From Strigamia acuminata (lineage: Eukaryota; Arthropoda; Chilopoda; Geophilomorpha; Linotaeniidae), in assembly GCA_949358305.1 (NCBI GenBank), contig OX442315.1, forward strand, positions 11,496,427-11,560,426: DNA of 64,000 nucleotides. The letters run 5' to 3'. This document shows, one piece after another, positions 19,986 to 30,100 of the stretch; positions within the stretch are counted from its first letter, which is position 1, and each line of letters opens with the position of its first letter. Position numbers and translations under genes: made by a program. The notes beneath the pieces were generated by a model, which saw nothing but the letters and a program-made list of their open reading frames with translations, had not been told where the DNA came from and ran no database searches.

Positions 19986-20535
19986 TTTTGGTCTAAAGTA
20001 GAATTTTTGGTCTAATAATAAATTTTTTCGACTAAAATTTGAATTTTGGCCTTTGTTTGGATTTTTATGGTCTATATTGAATTTTTTTTGTCTAAAATTG
20101 AATTTTTTTGTGTAAAATTGAATTTTTTTGGCTAAAATTGAATTTTTTTGTCTAAAATTGTATTTTTTTGGCTAAAATTGAATTTTTTTTGTCTAAAATT
20201 GTATTTTTTTGGTCTAAAATTGAATTTTTTTGGTCTAAAATTAAATTTCTTTAGTCTAAAATTGATTTTTTTTTGTCTAAAATTGAATTTATTTTGTCTA
20301 AAATTGATATTTTTTGACTAAAATTGATTTTTTTGTCTGATAATCAATACTTCGGCCTAAAATTGAATTTTTTGGTCTAATAATCAATTTTATTGGCCTA
20401 AAATTAAATTTTTTGGTTTAAAAATCAATATCATTGGCCTAAAAATGAATTTTTTGGTCTAAAAATCAATATCATTGGCCTAAAAATGAATTTTTTGGTC
20501 TAAAAATCAATATCATTGGCCTAAAAATGAATTTT
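19986..20535. repeat. minisatellite, 20-bp and 41-bp units (TCTAAAATTGAATTTTTTTG)
   Basis: A strict 20-bp period at 20090-20160, passing into a 41-bp dimeric unit with GGCCTAAAAATG landmarks at 20436, 20477 and 20518. Low-complexity, non-coding. Confidence 0.92.
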
Positions 20536-20787
20536 TTAAACTCCACTTTCTAATAAATCATTCAAAACAAACAAACAAAAAATCAAACAACATTTCATCA
20601 AACCGACGGTGATTGTCATCCCTCCATGCCGCACACGACCCACCCAACTCCGTCGACCAAATCCAATTCCCCCATCCAAAAAAAAAATAAAAAAAAATTC
20701 AATTTCTCATCTTTCCACATTCTTTTTCACCATAATAAAATAAAACTTAAAAAAAATCCTCCAAGTAAAGATTAAAAAAAAAATTAT

Positions 20788-20828
<41 letters not shown>

Positions 20829-21455
20829 AGGCTCATTTGTCATTTTTCATTTTGAAGTTTGGGATCCCCCAACAGACACATAAATTAGACAAGTGACCGC
20901 CTCCAGAGCTGGAAAAGATGAAGCAAAAGTGTGGGTGGGGTCCCGTACATCACCGACACCTGCAGTTGAAAAATCGGTGCGGCGTCCACCTGATTACAAC
21001 ACACCTGCGCCCAGGGGTGGAGCTCGCCTAATTTTATGGCTCGTGGGGGATCAAATTGAAGACACAATCAACTGCGTGACACCGGATGAGACGAGCACGT
21101 GTCGTCGTCGTCGGCTCACTTTTTTCGCTCGAGGAAACGGACGAATCAAATGGAATTAAACAGAAACCTGTGGTTACAAGGAGCACTTAAGTGCACACAC
21201 CATACCACACACCGTCATTATTATTTCCTCTCTACTAGTAATAATAATACAATAATGATAGAAAATTTTCGTGGCTAAAACTCGTTTTATTTTCTTTTTC
21301 TTTTCGATGGAATTTCTAAAGAAATTTGACAATTTCTGTTTACGTGCACAGATGGCGTTAGTTTTGTGGGTGATCACCCATGATGCATTGCGGTCGGTTA
21401 TTAGGAAAAGCAAAATGGCTGTCGACGTCGATCTATTTCGGTTTTATACGTTTAT
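20536..21455. other. intergenic DNA with long poly(A) and a GC-richer island
   Basis: A-runs of more than 30 occur around 20788-20823. Unique GC-richer sequence at 20880-21150 has no recognisable gene. Confidence 0.35.
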
Positions 21456-21461
21456 TTATAT

Positions 21462-21887
21462 GGCGCATTCAATAACTCAAAAACGGTCGTTTAAACCCGT
21501 TTAAATGACCGAGATTCTCGTTTCAAAATAAACTGCCTAAATAGGTCGTTTAAATCTTCGTATATCCAGTATTCTCGTTCAAATCGTATATTTTTGGCCG
21601 CCATCTTGGATTTCTACGTACAATTTTGCTGCAGTAAACAACAATTACAATCACCACTATAATAATTATTAGGACTGGAAAAACCAAGAATGAAAATGAA
21701 ATTGAAAATCTCGACAAAAATACACGTATGCAACTTGCAGCCTGGATGATGACCTAGAACTTGATCTGGAATCCCAGATTAAATTTGGCAGTTTAATAAT
21801 CATTTATTATTTATATTCAGAAGCAAAACATTTCGTCTTAAAATTCGTACAAGATGAAAATTTAGACGAAAAGTAATTGAATGCGCC
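21462..21887. mobile_element. MITE-like TIR element with GGCGCATTCAAT ends
   Basis: GGCGCATTCAAT at 21462-21473 is mirrored by ATTGAATGCGCC at 21876-21887. The interior (about 400 bp) has no transposase ORF. The GYGCATTC core of the ends is shared with the elements at 22553-37010 and 52584-52739, suggesting one TIR family. No clear target duplication was seen. Confidence 0.55.
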
Positions 21888-22149
21888 TAGTGTTCTTTTG
21901 GTAAACAACTTCATATTTGGTTATAGTTCGCAACCGGTGTCTTCATACCAAAATTCAACCGGCGCACAATCCAATTCTGCGCAAACTGTCTCCTAGTTCC
22001 AGTCGCTATTTAGCAGCGTTAAGCCGAATATTGAGGCCTAATAATGCTAAAATAAAGTAAATAAACAACAACAGTAATTTACAGCATAGTGCCGAAATAT
22101 TGTTGCTTCATTCCCTCTGTGTGCAACAAGCTTGACAGACGCCATGTTA

Positions 22150-22967
22150 AAGCTATGTTCACACTTGTGTTCACACTAGACGCAACGCAAGAAAACTGAC
22201 GCAACGCAAGCTGCTTGCGCCCAAAAATTCTTGACATTGACGCCAATTTCTGCTTCAACTCCGCAAAGCATTATTACTAACAATGATAGTGAACAGGAAA
22301 AGGCTTAGTTTAGGTCTAAAGTTGAAGTTAGCGACACAACGCAAGGAAACGTCTTGCGGCCAACCAATCACGATCGACTCCAACTCCTGTCGATTCACGT
22401 CTAGTTGGCGACACTTTCCCACACGCAAACAGGCCGCCATTTTCGGATTCTAAAACTAGTTCTAGAACTAGATCCAATTCCAGGTTCCATTGAAACCATC
22501 TGATTGGCCAGAAGCAACATCAATTGTTTCAGCTCTGTTCACACGTGCCCTACAGTAGGTGCATTCCAAAACTCAGTGTTAGGCGTTTTAGGCGTTTTTG
22601 TTCTGTGTCGTTTTATGGTCGTTTCAGGCCTGTTTAGGAACGTCAAAACAAAATTTTTTTTTGTCCTCGTTTTAGAAATTTTGTTTTTTGAAATGCTGAC
22701 CGGTTGGACACTAGTCTGTCAAAAGTGTGACCGGTCAGTGGACCGGTCACACTTTTGCCAGATAAGTGTCCAACCATGGCTGTCACCAAGCAAATTTCTA
22801 CTATTTGAAAGATTAAAGTAGTTGATTGCTTAGCTAAAACTACACTTATTGTGTTACAAGCTTCAGAAAATGACGCCGAAGATGAGGAAATTTTAGACAC
22901 TTATGAATGGGTGACAATACAAATATAATTTAATGAAAAAAAGCACATGCCGAATTTGTTTACCACA
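22150..22967. mobile_element. left half of a TIR element interrupted by element B
   Basis: Sequences with TTCACACTTG and ACGCAACGCAAG (22155-22210) and CAGTAGGTGCATTCCAAAAC (22553-22572) recur in inverted orientation at 36990-37095. The two halves are split by retrotransposon B. No transposase is visible, so this is probably a composite of non-autonomous elements. Confidence 0.6.
22702..22775. repeat. 35-bp near-perfect inverted repeat (hairpin)
   Basis: Arms 22702-22736 and 22741-22775 pair with about three mismatches around a 4-nt AGTG centre; the inner stem is AAAAGTGTGACCGGTC. Probably a fold-back insertion inside the interrupted TIR element. Confidence 0.85.
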
Positions 22968-23963
22968 TGTGGTGACCCGACTGGGGTGGGGCACGAAGAG
23001 TTTCTCTCGTGGCCTACATACGGGTAAAGAAGGGGAGTCGCACGCGCGCCTCCCTTCCCTCAGAGCATTGACATCCAGTCAATGGACGGGCGTCTGCCCT
23101 GGGGGAGTGGGGGAGATTCGTCTTCTCCACTATTGGGTGGCTTTAGTCACCTGTCACCCCCCGCTTTGTGCAAAGGAATTCGCCTTGCACTGAGCGGGCA
23201 GAACCAACACAAAAATCAACCAAGATACACGTAAAAGCCAAACGTCCTAAAACGATCAAGCCTAAGTACAAAGACTTCAGGAGTGACCTAGGACAAGGGA
23301 CTTTCAACGTGAGTACGATTGATTTGTGTTAACCTCCGCAGAGTAACCTGCGAAACAAGATTACCACACTATTTTAGCAAGCCAGCTAGAAATAGTAAAC
23401 CTACTCCAATTTAGCGAGTTGTGCAGACAAACGGTCGCACAAGCCTAAATTGCAGTAACCACGACGAGCGTTCCCGCCGCTGTGTGTATCGCCGGGAACC
23501 ACCAAGCGTCCGCCGCTGTGTGATCGCCGGACACCTACAAAAAACCCTAAACCTAGACAACAGACCAGAAGTAAGACCTTTCAGGCATTCACTCGCGCCC
23601 GACCAGCGTGAGCCCGAAGGACCGAACGAGAAACGTGAGACGAGGACGCCATTCATTGCCACGCCGGCCCAAGACGACACCACGTTGCCACGCGGACGCC
23701 ATCTTGGATCCACAGCGACAAAGGACGACCTCGACCAGTTTCCCGCCAACTTCACACCCCTTTCCTTTTACCTTTTTATTCCCTTACATATTTTATTCCC
23801 TTTTAACTGTATATTCCCGTATAATAAATACATTTATTATATTTACCTTTTACATTGTCTTGCCGTGTTACATTATTTGGGTAACCGCTTGAGTAAAGCG
23901 GTATTGCGAGATCAGAGAGTGACTCATACCACGTATCAGCGACAGACCGAATTGAGCGCGACA
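22968..23963 (+). repeat. 5' LTR of element B
   Basis: 996 bp, same as 35488-36483. AATAAA at 23823-23828 marks the R region about 135 bp before the end. No TATA box is obvious; U3 is GC-rich. Twin hairpins lie at 23470-23532. Confidence 0.93.
23470..23532 (+). ncRNA. twin hairpins with a shared loop in LTR B
   Basis: Two adjacent imperfect repeats fold into hairpins. The first (23470-23499) has a 7-bp stem GTTCCCG/CGGGAAC; the second (23508-23532) has a 5-bp stem GTCCG/CGGAC. Between the arms both share CCGCTGTGTG..ATCGC. The stems differ between copies yet each stays paired, which suggests a conserved RNA structure. Function unknown; a Gag-binding or dimerisation role is a guess. A copy is at 35990-36052. 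Confidence 0.55.
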
Positions 23964-23965
23964 CG

Positions 23966-23983
23966 TGGGGGCCTGTCCGGGAT
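23966..23983 (+). other. primer-binding site, tRNA-Pro-like
   Basis: TGGGGGCCTGTCCGGGAT starts two bases after the LTR. It matches the common tRNA-Pro primer site at 16 of 18 positions (the CT at positions 8-9 is TC in the usual site). The C discriminator it implies also fits tRNA-Pro. Confidence 0.7.
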
Positions 23984-24031
23984 CGATTTAAACGACTCGA
24001 ATAGAACTTGAGATCATTTTCATACCCAAAA

Positions 24032-27000
24032 ATGGCAGACAATATCCGAGTAACGGATTCCGACTCCGACGCGAACAAGAGAGCCGGCAGTCGTAAAGGC
24101 GCCGACTATCACTTGCGATCTGGAGGTCCCTTACCCAAAGCCTCAGCGCACGAAGCGAGGCAAAAACGGCGCAAGCCTAAACCCGATCGCAGAAGCGCAT
24201 CAGAGGCATCGCACCCGTCTCGTTCCGAGACGAGGCAGCGATTGGACGAGACAGAGCGGGGTGAAGAGCAATCTCACTCCAAACTGCCGCGTTCTAACCG
24301 TGACGGCGAGACGAGCGGAAACGAGGTTTTATCCCGTAACCCATCGCCTCGTCTAACGCACGACACCGAGGTGGGCAGTCCGAAAGCGGCGTCTCCGATA
24401 CAAAAGACGGCCTCAAACACGACAGCTAATTCGGCACTAAACACGCCAATTACGCAAAGCCGCCCAGCTTCGGTCAGGTCCGAAGGACACAAGTCCAATG
24501 CGTCAAAAACTGAGCGTGTTCCGAGCCAGCCTTACAGCGTCTCGGCCACATTGGTTGACACGATGCAGTTGGCACAGGCAGAAGGTGTACGATACACTCT
24601 GCCAACGGGAAAAATAACTGTGTACGAAACATTACAAATCGTACGTGCAGCTTTAAGAGCGCACAGGTTATCCCCAGAAATCACCGTTGTTGAAGACGCA
24701 TACGCTCAACAAATGGTAGACTCCGCTCAATTCGAAGCGGATGCCGAGAATGAGGCCCGACAAGCCATCCGCGAGAGAAAGCGGAAGCTGGCGGAAAGAG
24801 AAGCGCGAGCTCTCGAGTACGGCAAATCCCAGCGCGTTCCGACTACTCCAGAAGAAGTCGAAATAGTTGATCGAGCCTTACATGCACATCGTTATGCATT
24901 CCGTTCTCAACAAGAAGCTGAACAAGCTTTCATGACTAGGCTGCAACGAGACAAACCAAAATCCGTTCGCAAGCCAGAAGTTAGCTCGTCCGAATTGTCC
25001 GACGAGAGCGTAGAAGGCGACCCGAAGCGCACGCCGAAGGTCAGCCCCAAACCCGAGCGAAAAAAGGAAGTGCCAGTCACTCCACGCAAACGGGAAGTCT
25101 CGACCGAACAACGCGTTCGACCTCGCATGATGGCGTTAGACGATAACACTAACAACGCTATCAACCGATTAATAAATGCGAACAACGCGCGTCGTAACGA
25201 AGAACAGACTCACACGAGCCGACAACGCGACGACCCGCGGGGTAACGACTGGCAACAGCCGGTACCCATCCTCAAAGACGACGGACCTTCGAGAAAACCT
25301 TCCGAAGACCGCACATCGTCACGAGAGGAACGTCAACGCGAAAGAGGACAGCAACAGTATCACTACGGAAACAGTGATTCGTCGTCGGATGAACTGGAGT
25401 CGAATGCACCCAGTCATCACGATTCGGAGAGAGGTTCCGGAGAAAGACGAAGGGAAAGAGAACGCGATGAACGCAGGGAAAGGGAACGTGACGACCGTCG
25501 TAGGGGCCGGAAAGAGTCAAACTCTTCACGGCGCAACCCGCCACGCCGCTCACCGTCTCCCGACCCCAGCTCCGACCCCTCGTCCAACGACGACAGACGA
25601 AATGATAAGTCAAGTAATCGCCGGAAGAGATCCAACTCTCCGCGCGATAGAGAGAAACGACGTCGATCGGAAAATAGCGACCACCGACGGGAGGAGTTTC
25701 AGGACCTTCCCCGACAAAGCGCGTTTACCGATTCGACGGGTCGGCAGTATACGATGGGAGAGCTTGGAAGAGCCCTGCTTGGCTCGTTAAAAGCCGAAGG
25801 AATCGATCTGAGCAAACGAAATGATCGTAATCGTAACACTGGTGACCGCGTAAAGAAAAAATACGCTGTCTCCCGACGTGACACCATGAGTGTTACCGGG
25901 AATATTAGGTGGCAATTTTATATTCAGAACCGTTTCGACGGGTCATGGAAAGCGGGAGATCGCTTCCTTGACGAAGTAATTCGGATTAAGACTGCCACTA
26001 AAGCCACCGTAGGAGACATGCTCACCCACGGTATTGTCGAGCTAATGACAGGCTCGGCACGTGAGTGGTACCAAGGATTGAAAGGCGTCAATTGGGACGA
26101 CTTTTTAATGAGATTCGACCTGCGCTACGGCGAGACACCCGAAGAGGTGAGCCGAAAGATGCGAGGTCTTCGCCAGATGCCTGGTGAAACCATAATGGAT
26201 TACGACATTCGCGCCAGATTGTTGTTCGAAAAGGCCCCGATGGAATTTCATGCCACGGGATTCAACCTTTTCTTTCTCGGCGGTTTGTCGGAATACTCGC
26301 AACGGGTGCTACTTGAAGAAAGGGCACCGACAGGAGGCAGCTACGAAGAAATGAGCGCCTTCCTGTTCGAGAACACGATAGATATCGAGAAGAGATATTA
26401 TTCCGCTTTACCAGAAGCGGAGAAAGCAGCAACCGCTAAACGTCTCAAGTTGAGTGCGGAAAGATATGGGGCGACAGACAAAATCATGCGCCCTACTGAA
26501 TATCTTAGCGGTATAATGGAGCTGGCAGAAGCTAGCGTTGGTTTACAAATAAAAAATAAACTGACATCCACGCTGCCTTCCAACCCATTGGCCGCCCCTA
26601 AAAAGGCACCGACAGCGTCAGCCATGCAAGCGACACTGGAGGAGGTCAAGGAGGGGGAGGAAGCCGAACAAAATGTCGGAAAATCAGACGAAAAAGAAGA
26701 AAAAGACGATTATTCGACGGACGAAGAAATACGAAGCTATCGCGATACCTTATCAACGGGTTGCGATGAGGAAGGACCGCTAGTACATCTCATCCATCGA
26801 GATAGAGCGGTAGAAGAATTTCGCGCCAGGTTAAAACCAAATGCCGGCCGAATTCCGAAGTATTTTCGAAAAAATTACACGCCACCGTCGAAAGTAGACC
26901 CTGAAAAAAAGAAATCGATTGAAGCCCCAAGAGACAAATCAAATATTCGTTGTTTTAAGTGTAACCAACCGGGTCACTATTCCAATGAGTGCCCAAGAAC

Positions 27001-27112
27001 AGCGAAAGAAGACGCTAAGTTTGACGCGATAATGAAGCAGATGGCAGAGATTAAACTCGCCATGGCAAAAAACGAGTCAAAAAACGAGTCAGCGCAGGCG
27101 GCGAAGAAATAA
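24032..27112 (+). CDS. Gag of element B, 1026 aa
   Basis: I chose the ATG at 24032, just after the primer site and leader. The protein is unusually long for Gag because about 600 highly charged, probably disordered residues precede the capsid-like part. Residues about 463-553 are an arginine-rich RE/RD/RS tract (GERRRERERDERRERERDD) like those of SR-type splicing factors. Residues about 620-735 resemble the retrotransposon capsid (WYQGL, WDDFLMRFDLRYG). A zinc knuckle CX2CX4HX4C lies at residues 974-987. An acidic segment (EEKDD) precedes it. The stop TAA (27110-27112) sits inside the frameshift hairpin loop. Role: particle assembly and RNA packaging. No internal defect seen. Confidence 0.92.
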   Translation: MADNIRVTDSDSDANKRAGSRKGADYHLRSGGPLPKASAHEARQKRRKPKPDRRSASEASHPSRSETRQRLDETERGEEQSHSKLPRSNRDGETSGNEVLSRNPSPRLTHDTEVGSPKAASPIQKTASNTTANSALNTPITQSRPASVRSEGHKSNASKTERVPSQPYSVSATLVDTMQLAQAEGVRYTLPTGKITVYETLQIVRAALRAHRLSPEITVVEDAYAQQMVDSAQFEADAENEARQAIRERKRKLAEREARALEYGKSQRVPTTPEEVEIVDRALHAHRYAFRSQQEAEQAFMTRLQRDKPKSVRKPEVSSSELSDESVEGDPKRTPKVSPKPERKKEVPVTPRKREVSTEQRVRPRMMALDDNTNNAINRLINANNARRNEEQTHTSRQRDDPRGNDWQQPVPILKDDGPSRKPSEDRTSSREERQRERGQQQYHYGNSDSSSDELESNAPSHHDSERGSGERRRERERDERRERERDDRRRGRKESNSSRRNPPRRSPSPDPSSDPSSNDDRRNDKSSNRRKRSNSPRDREKRRRSENSDHRREEFQDLPRQSAFTDSTGRQYTMGELGRALLGSLKAEGIDLSKRNDRNRNTGDRVKKKYAVSRRDTMSVTGNIRWQFYIQNRFDGSWKAGDRFLDEVIRIKTATKATVGDMLTHGIVELMTGSAREWYQGLKGVNWDDFLMRFDLRYGETPEEVSRKMRGLRQMPGETIMDYDIRARLLFEKAPMEFHATGFNLFFLGGLSEYSQRVLLEERAPTGGSYEEMSAFLFENTIDIEKRYYSALPEAEKAATAKRLKLSAERYGATDKIMRPTEYLSGIMELAEASVGLQIKNKLTSTLPSNPLAAPKKAPTASAMQATLEEVKEGEEAEQNVGKSDEKEEKDDYSTDEEIRSYRDTLSTGCDEEGPLVHLIHRDRAVEEFRARLKPNAGRIPKYFRKNYTPPSKVDPEKKKSIEAPRDKSNIRCFKCNQPGHYSNECPRTAKEDAKFDAIMKQMAEIKLAMAKNESKNESAQAAKK

Positions 27113-27130
27113 CTTCTCGACCGTCTGCGC
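27067..27130 (+). promoter_or_regulatory. programmed -1 ribosomal frameshift signal with two tandem slippery heptamers
   Basis: Two gag-frame A AAA AAC heptamers lie at 27067-27073 and 27079-27085 (both read K-N). Six nucleotides after the second begins a 10-bp stem (27092-27101 with 27121-27130, one G-U pair) whose loop contains a small GAAG/CTTC stem and the gag stop. Pol is open in the -1 frame from here. Confidence 0.85.
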
Positions 27131-30100
27131 CATTCATGAAGAAGAAGGGGTTTAACAAAGGGTTCGATAAACCGCCACCAGTCAAAGAAATGGGTAGTGA
27201 CATAGCTAACGCCCAGATCCAAGACAGGGCCAACAACGCTTTGCAGGTAATTACCGCAAACGCTGAGGCTGAGGCGGAAGAACCAAACCTACTGCTTGAA
27301 GAATTACCTCAAGTAGTCGAAGACACAGAAGAATTTCGTGTTTTCATGTGCAACGTGGCGGTCGAATATACCAGCCGCCTATGTATGCTGCCCATGACAA
27401 TAGAACGCGAAAAAATTATGGGACTGCTAGACTCGGGAGCAGATCGCTCGTTCGTTTCCGAAGACATAGTAGCATCATTGGGTCTCACCGATAAGATAAA
27501 AGGCGTTAATAAAAATGTACGTCTAAAAACCGCCAACGGAATGGCGCGTCCAAAAGGAGTTATATTATTGACCATGGAGTGGCTCGGAGGGGTAGAACAG
27601 CACCCTTTCCTGGTCCTGCCCACGTGCGACAGAATTTTTCTGTTGGGCTTAGACCTCATGGCGTCAATGGAAATACAACCAAATCCAATAACGAAATCTT
27701 GGAATTATATCAGAAATGATAGAGAAAGACCCGCAATTGTCGTGCCACCAGCTCTTATCAAAGAAGCGGCCGACAAGACACAGTGGGAGAAAGGCCTAAA
27801 GAAATTCGTTCAAGACTACGATTTTAAAGCATTCGTAACAGAATTGCAACGGGACAATGTAGTGGAAACGCTTGTCGCCGACGCCGCTTTAGAATTAAAC
27901 GAAGCGGCAGCCCTACGAAGGGTCCTACTTAAATATGAGGGGATCCTGTCGAAAAAACCGGGCCGAACGAATAGGGCTATTCACGAAATTAAATTGACGG
28001 ATAATAAACCTATACGAGTTGCGTATAAGGGAATGAACCCGCAAAAACGTGAAATAGTACAAAAAATGTGCCAAGAAATGCTAGACAGTGGCATTGTCTC
28101 CGAGGCCCAGGGAGAATACGCGACGCGAGTTGTGCTCGTGATGCGCCCGGGCTCGGACCCACGCCTATGCATTGATTACCGCCCATTAAACGCGGTGACA
28201 GAGATAGATCCCATACAGATGCCGTCTATCGAATCCATTTTGAGAGAGCTTAGCCCCTTTTCTTGGGTTACGACGATGGATCTGTCGAAGGGATACTGGC
28301 AAGTTGAGATGAGGCCAGAGGATAAGCTAAAAACAGCATTTTACTCGCCAATTGGACGGTTGATGTTCAACGTCATGCCGTTTGGTTTAGTGAATGCTCC
28401 CAGTACCTTTCAGAGACTAATCGAAAGCGTATTGGGTGATATCCTGCATCAGTTCGTGTGGGCATACCTAGATGACATAGTTATTGCCTCTAAAACATTC
28501 GAAGAGCACATTGAGCACATCGACCAAGTGCTCACCCGGCTGGCGAAAGCTGGGTTACACGTTCATCCGGGCAAGAGCAAGTTCTGCCGAAAGGAGCTTG
28601 CCTTCCTGGGTTATCGCATTGGAGTCAACGGTTTAGCTATTGGCCCCGAAAAAATCGATGCGATTAATCGTTTCCCACCACCCGAGGACGTTAAAGGTGT
28701 CCAACGGTTTATGGGAATGATAAACTTCTTCGGCAGGTTGCTACCGGGTCTAGCTGAAGTGGCAGCCCCAGTTACCGACCTCCTGAAGAATGAAAACGAA
28801 TTTGTATGGTCAAATGAGTGCAACATCGCATTTAATGCGATAAAGAGGATGCTGACGGAAGTCGGCGTAATGCCTCTACCCGACTTAAACCGGCCGTTCA
28901 TATTACATACGGACGCCAGCAGAGTTGGGTTAGGAGCGGCGTTGCTCCAAACACACGTGCGCGACGGAGTCGAACAAGACCTGCCGTGCATGTTTATAAG
29001 TCGCAAACTCCAAGGCGCTGAAAAAAATTACAACGCCACAGAGTTGGAGTGTTTGGCAGTTGTGTGGGCTATAAGGAAATTCAGAGATTATCTCGAATAT
29101 ACCAAATTTGTAGTCCACACAGATCATCAAGCGTTACAATGGCTGATGAAATTAAAGGAGCCAGCCGGTCGACTAGCCAGATGGCAGTTAGAACTGATGG
29201 CATGCGACTTGACCATTCAATACAAGCCCGGCAAATATAACGTCGTGGCTGACGCTCTATCAAGGGCACCAGTGTCAGATCCTATCGACGCTGACGATGA
29301 TGGCGAGGATGATTCCCGCATCATTTACTGCCCGACGAGTTGTCACCGTTGGGATTTAAGGAAAATAAATGAAATTCCCACCGCGTCTCCAGCAGATGTA
29401 AAATTCTGTGGATTCTGGACGCGGTTATACCAACCAGCTGCTGACAATTACCCAAATGCAAAGAAGGAATTTAAGCTAGAGCGGAGAATAAATGACCCGC
29501 TTCTAAGCGCCTTCCACACTCATGTCGGCAAGCAAATGCGAAGCAATCCCCCGACAAGGGAGGAAATAATTGTGCAACAAAAATTAGACAAAAAATGTCA
29601 GGACAGAGCTAGATTCGTACTGACAGGAAAATATCCGCCCAACTTAACCAGAAGGCAGAAGCGTCGTTATGCACACGAATCCATAGATTACCTATTGGAT
29701 GACGGCCTTTTGGTGAAACATCACCCAAATCACCAAGATGACTTGAGTGAATCGGACACCGCAGTAAAGGTAGTAATACCTGCTTCCTTAATCGGTCGCG
29801 TGCTGTGGTTGTTACACGGGCACCCGCTTGCGAGCCATGCGGGAGTAAGCAGAACACTCTATCGTGCTACACAGCTTTTTCACTGGACAGGGATGAAAAA
29901 AGATATTGCTCTTTTTGTCCACCAATGTCAGCGATGTCAAGCGTGCAAGCCGAGGAGTAAATCACCATTCGAAACTATTTTCTTAGGGCCTTACGCGCCT
30001 TTTGATTGTTTAAGTGTCGATGTGATGGGCCCAAAACCCGTTACGGGAAATAAAAATGCGTACATTATCGTTATAATGGACGTGGCGACTCGTTGGCCCG

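Noticed and set aside
23421-24011. 196-codon ORF across the end of LTR B
   Set aside because: It starts with GTG and runs through the poly(A) signal, LTR end and primer site; a partial copy in the 3' LTR changes its end. It is incidental.
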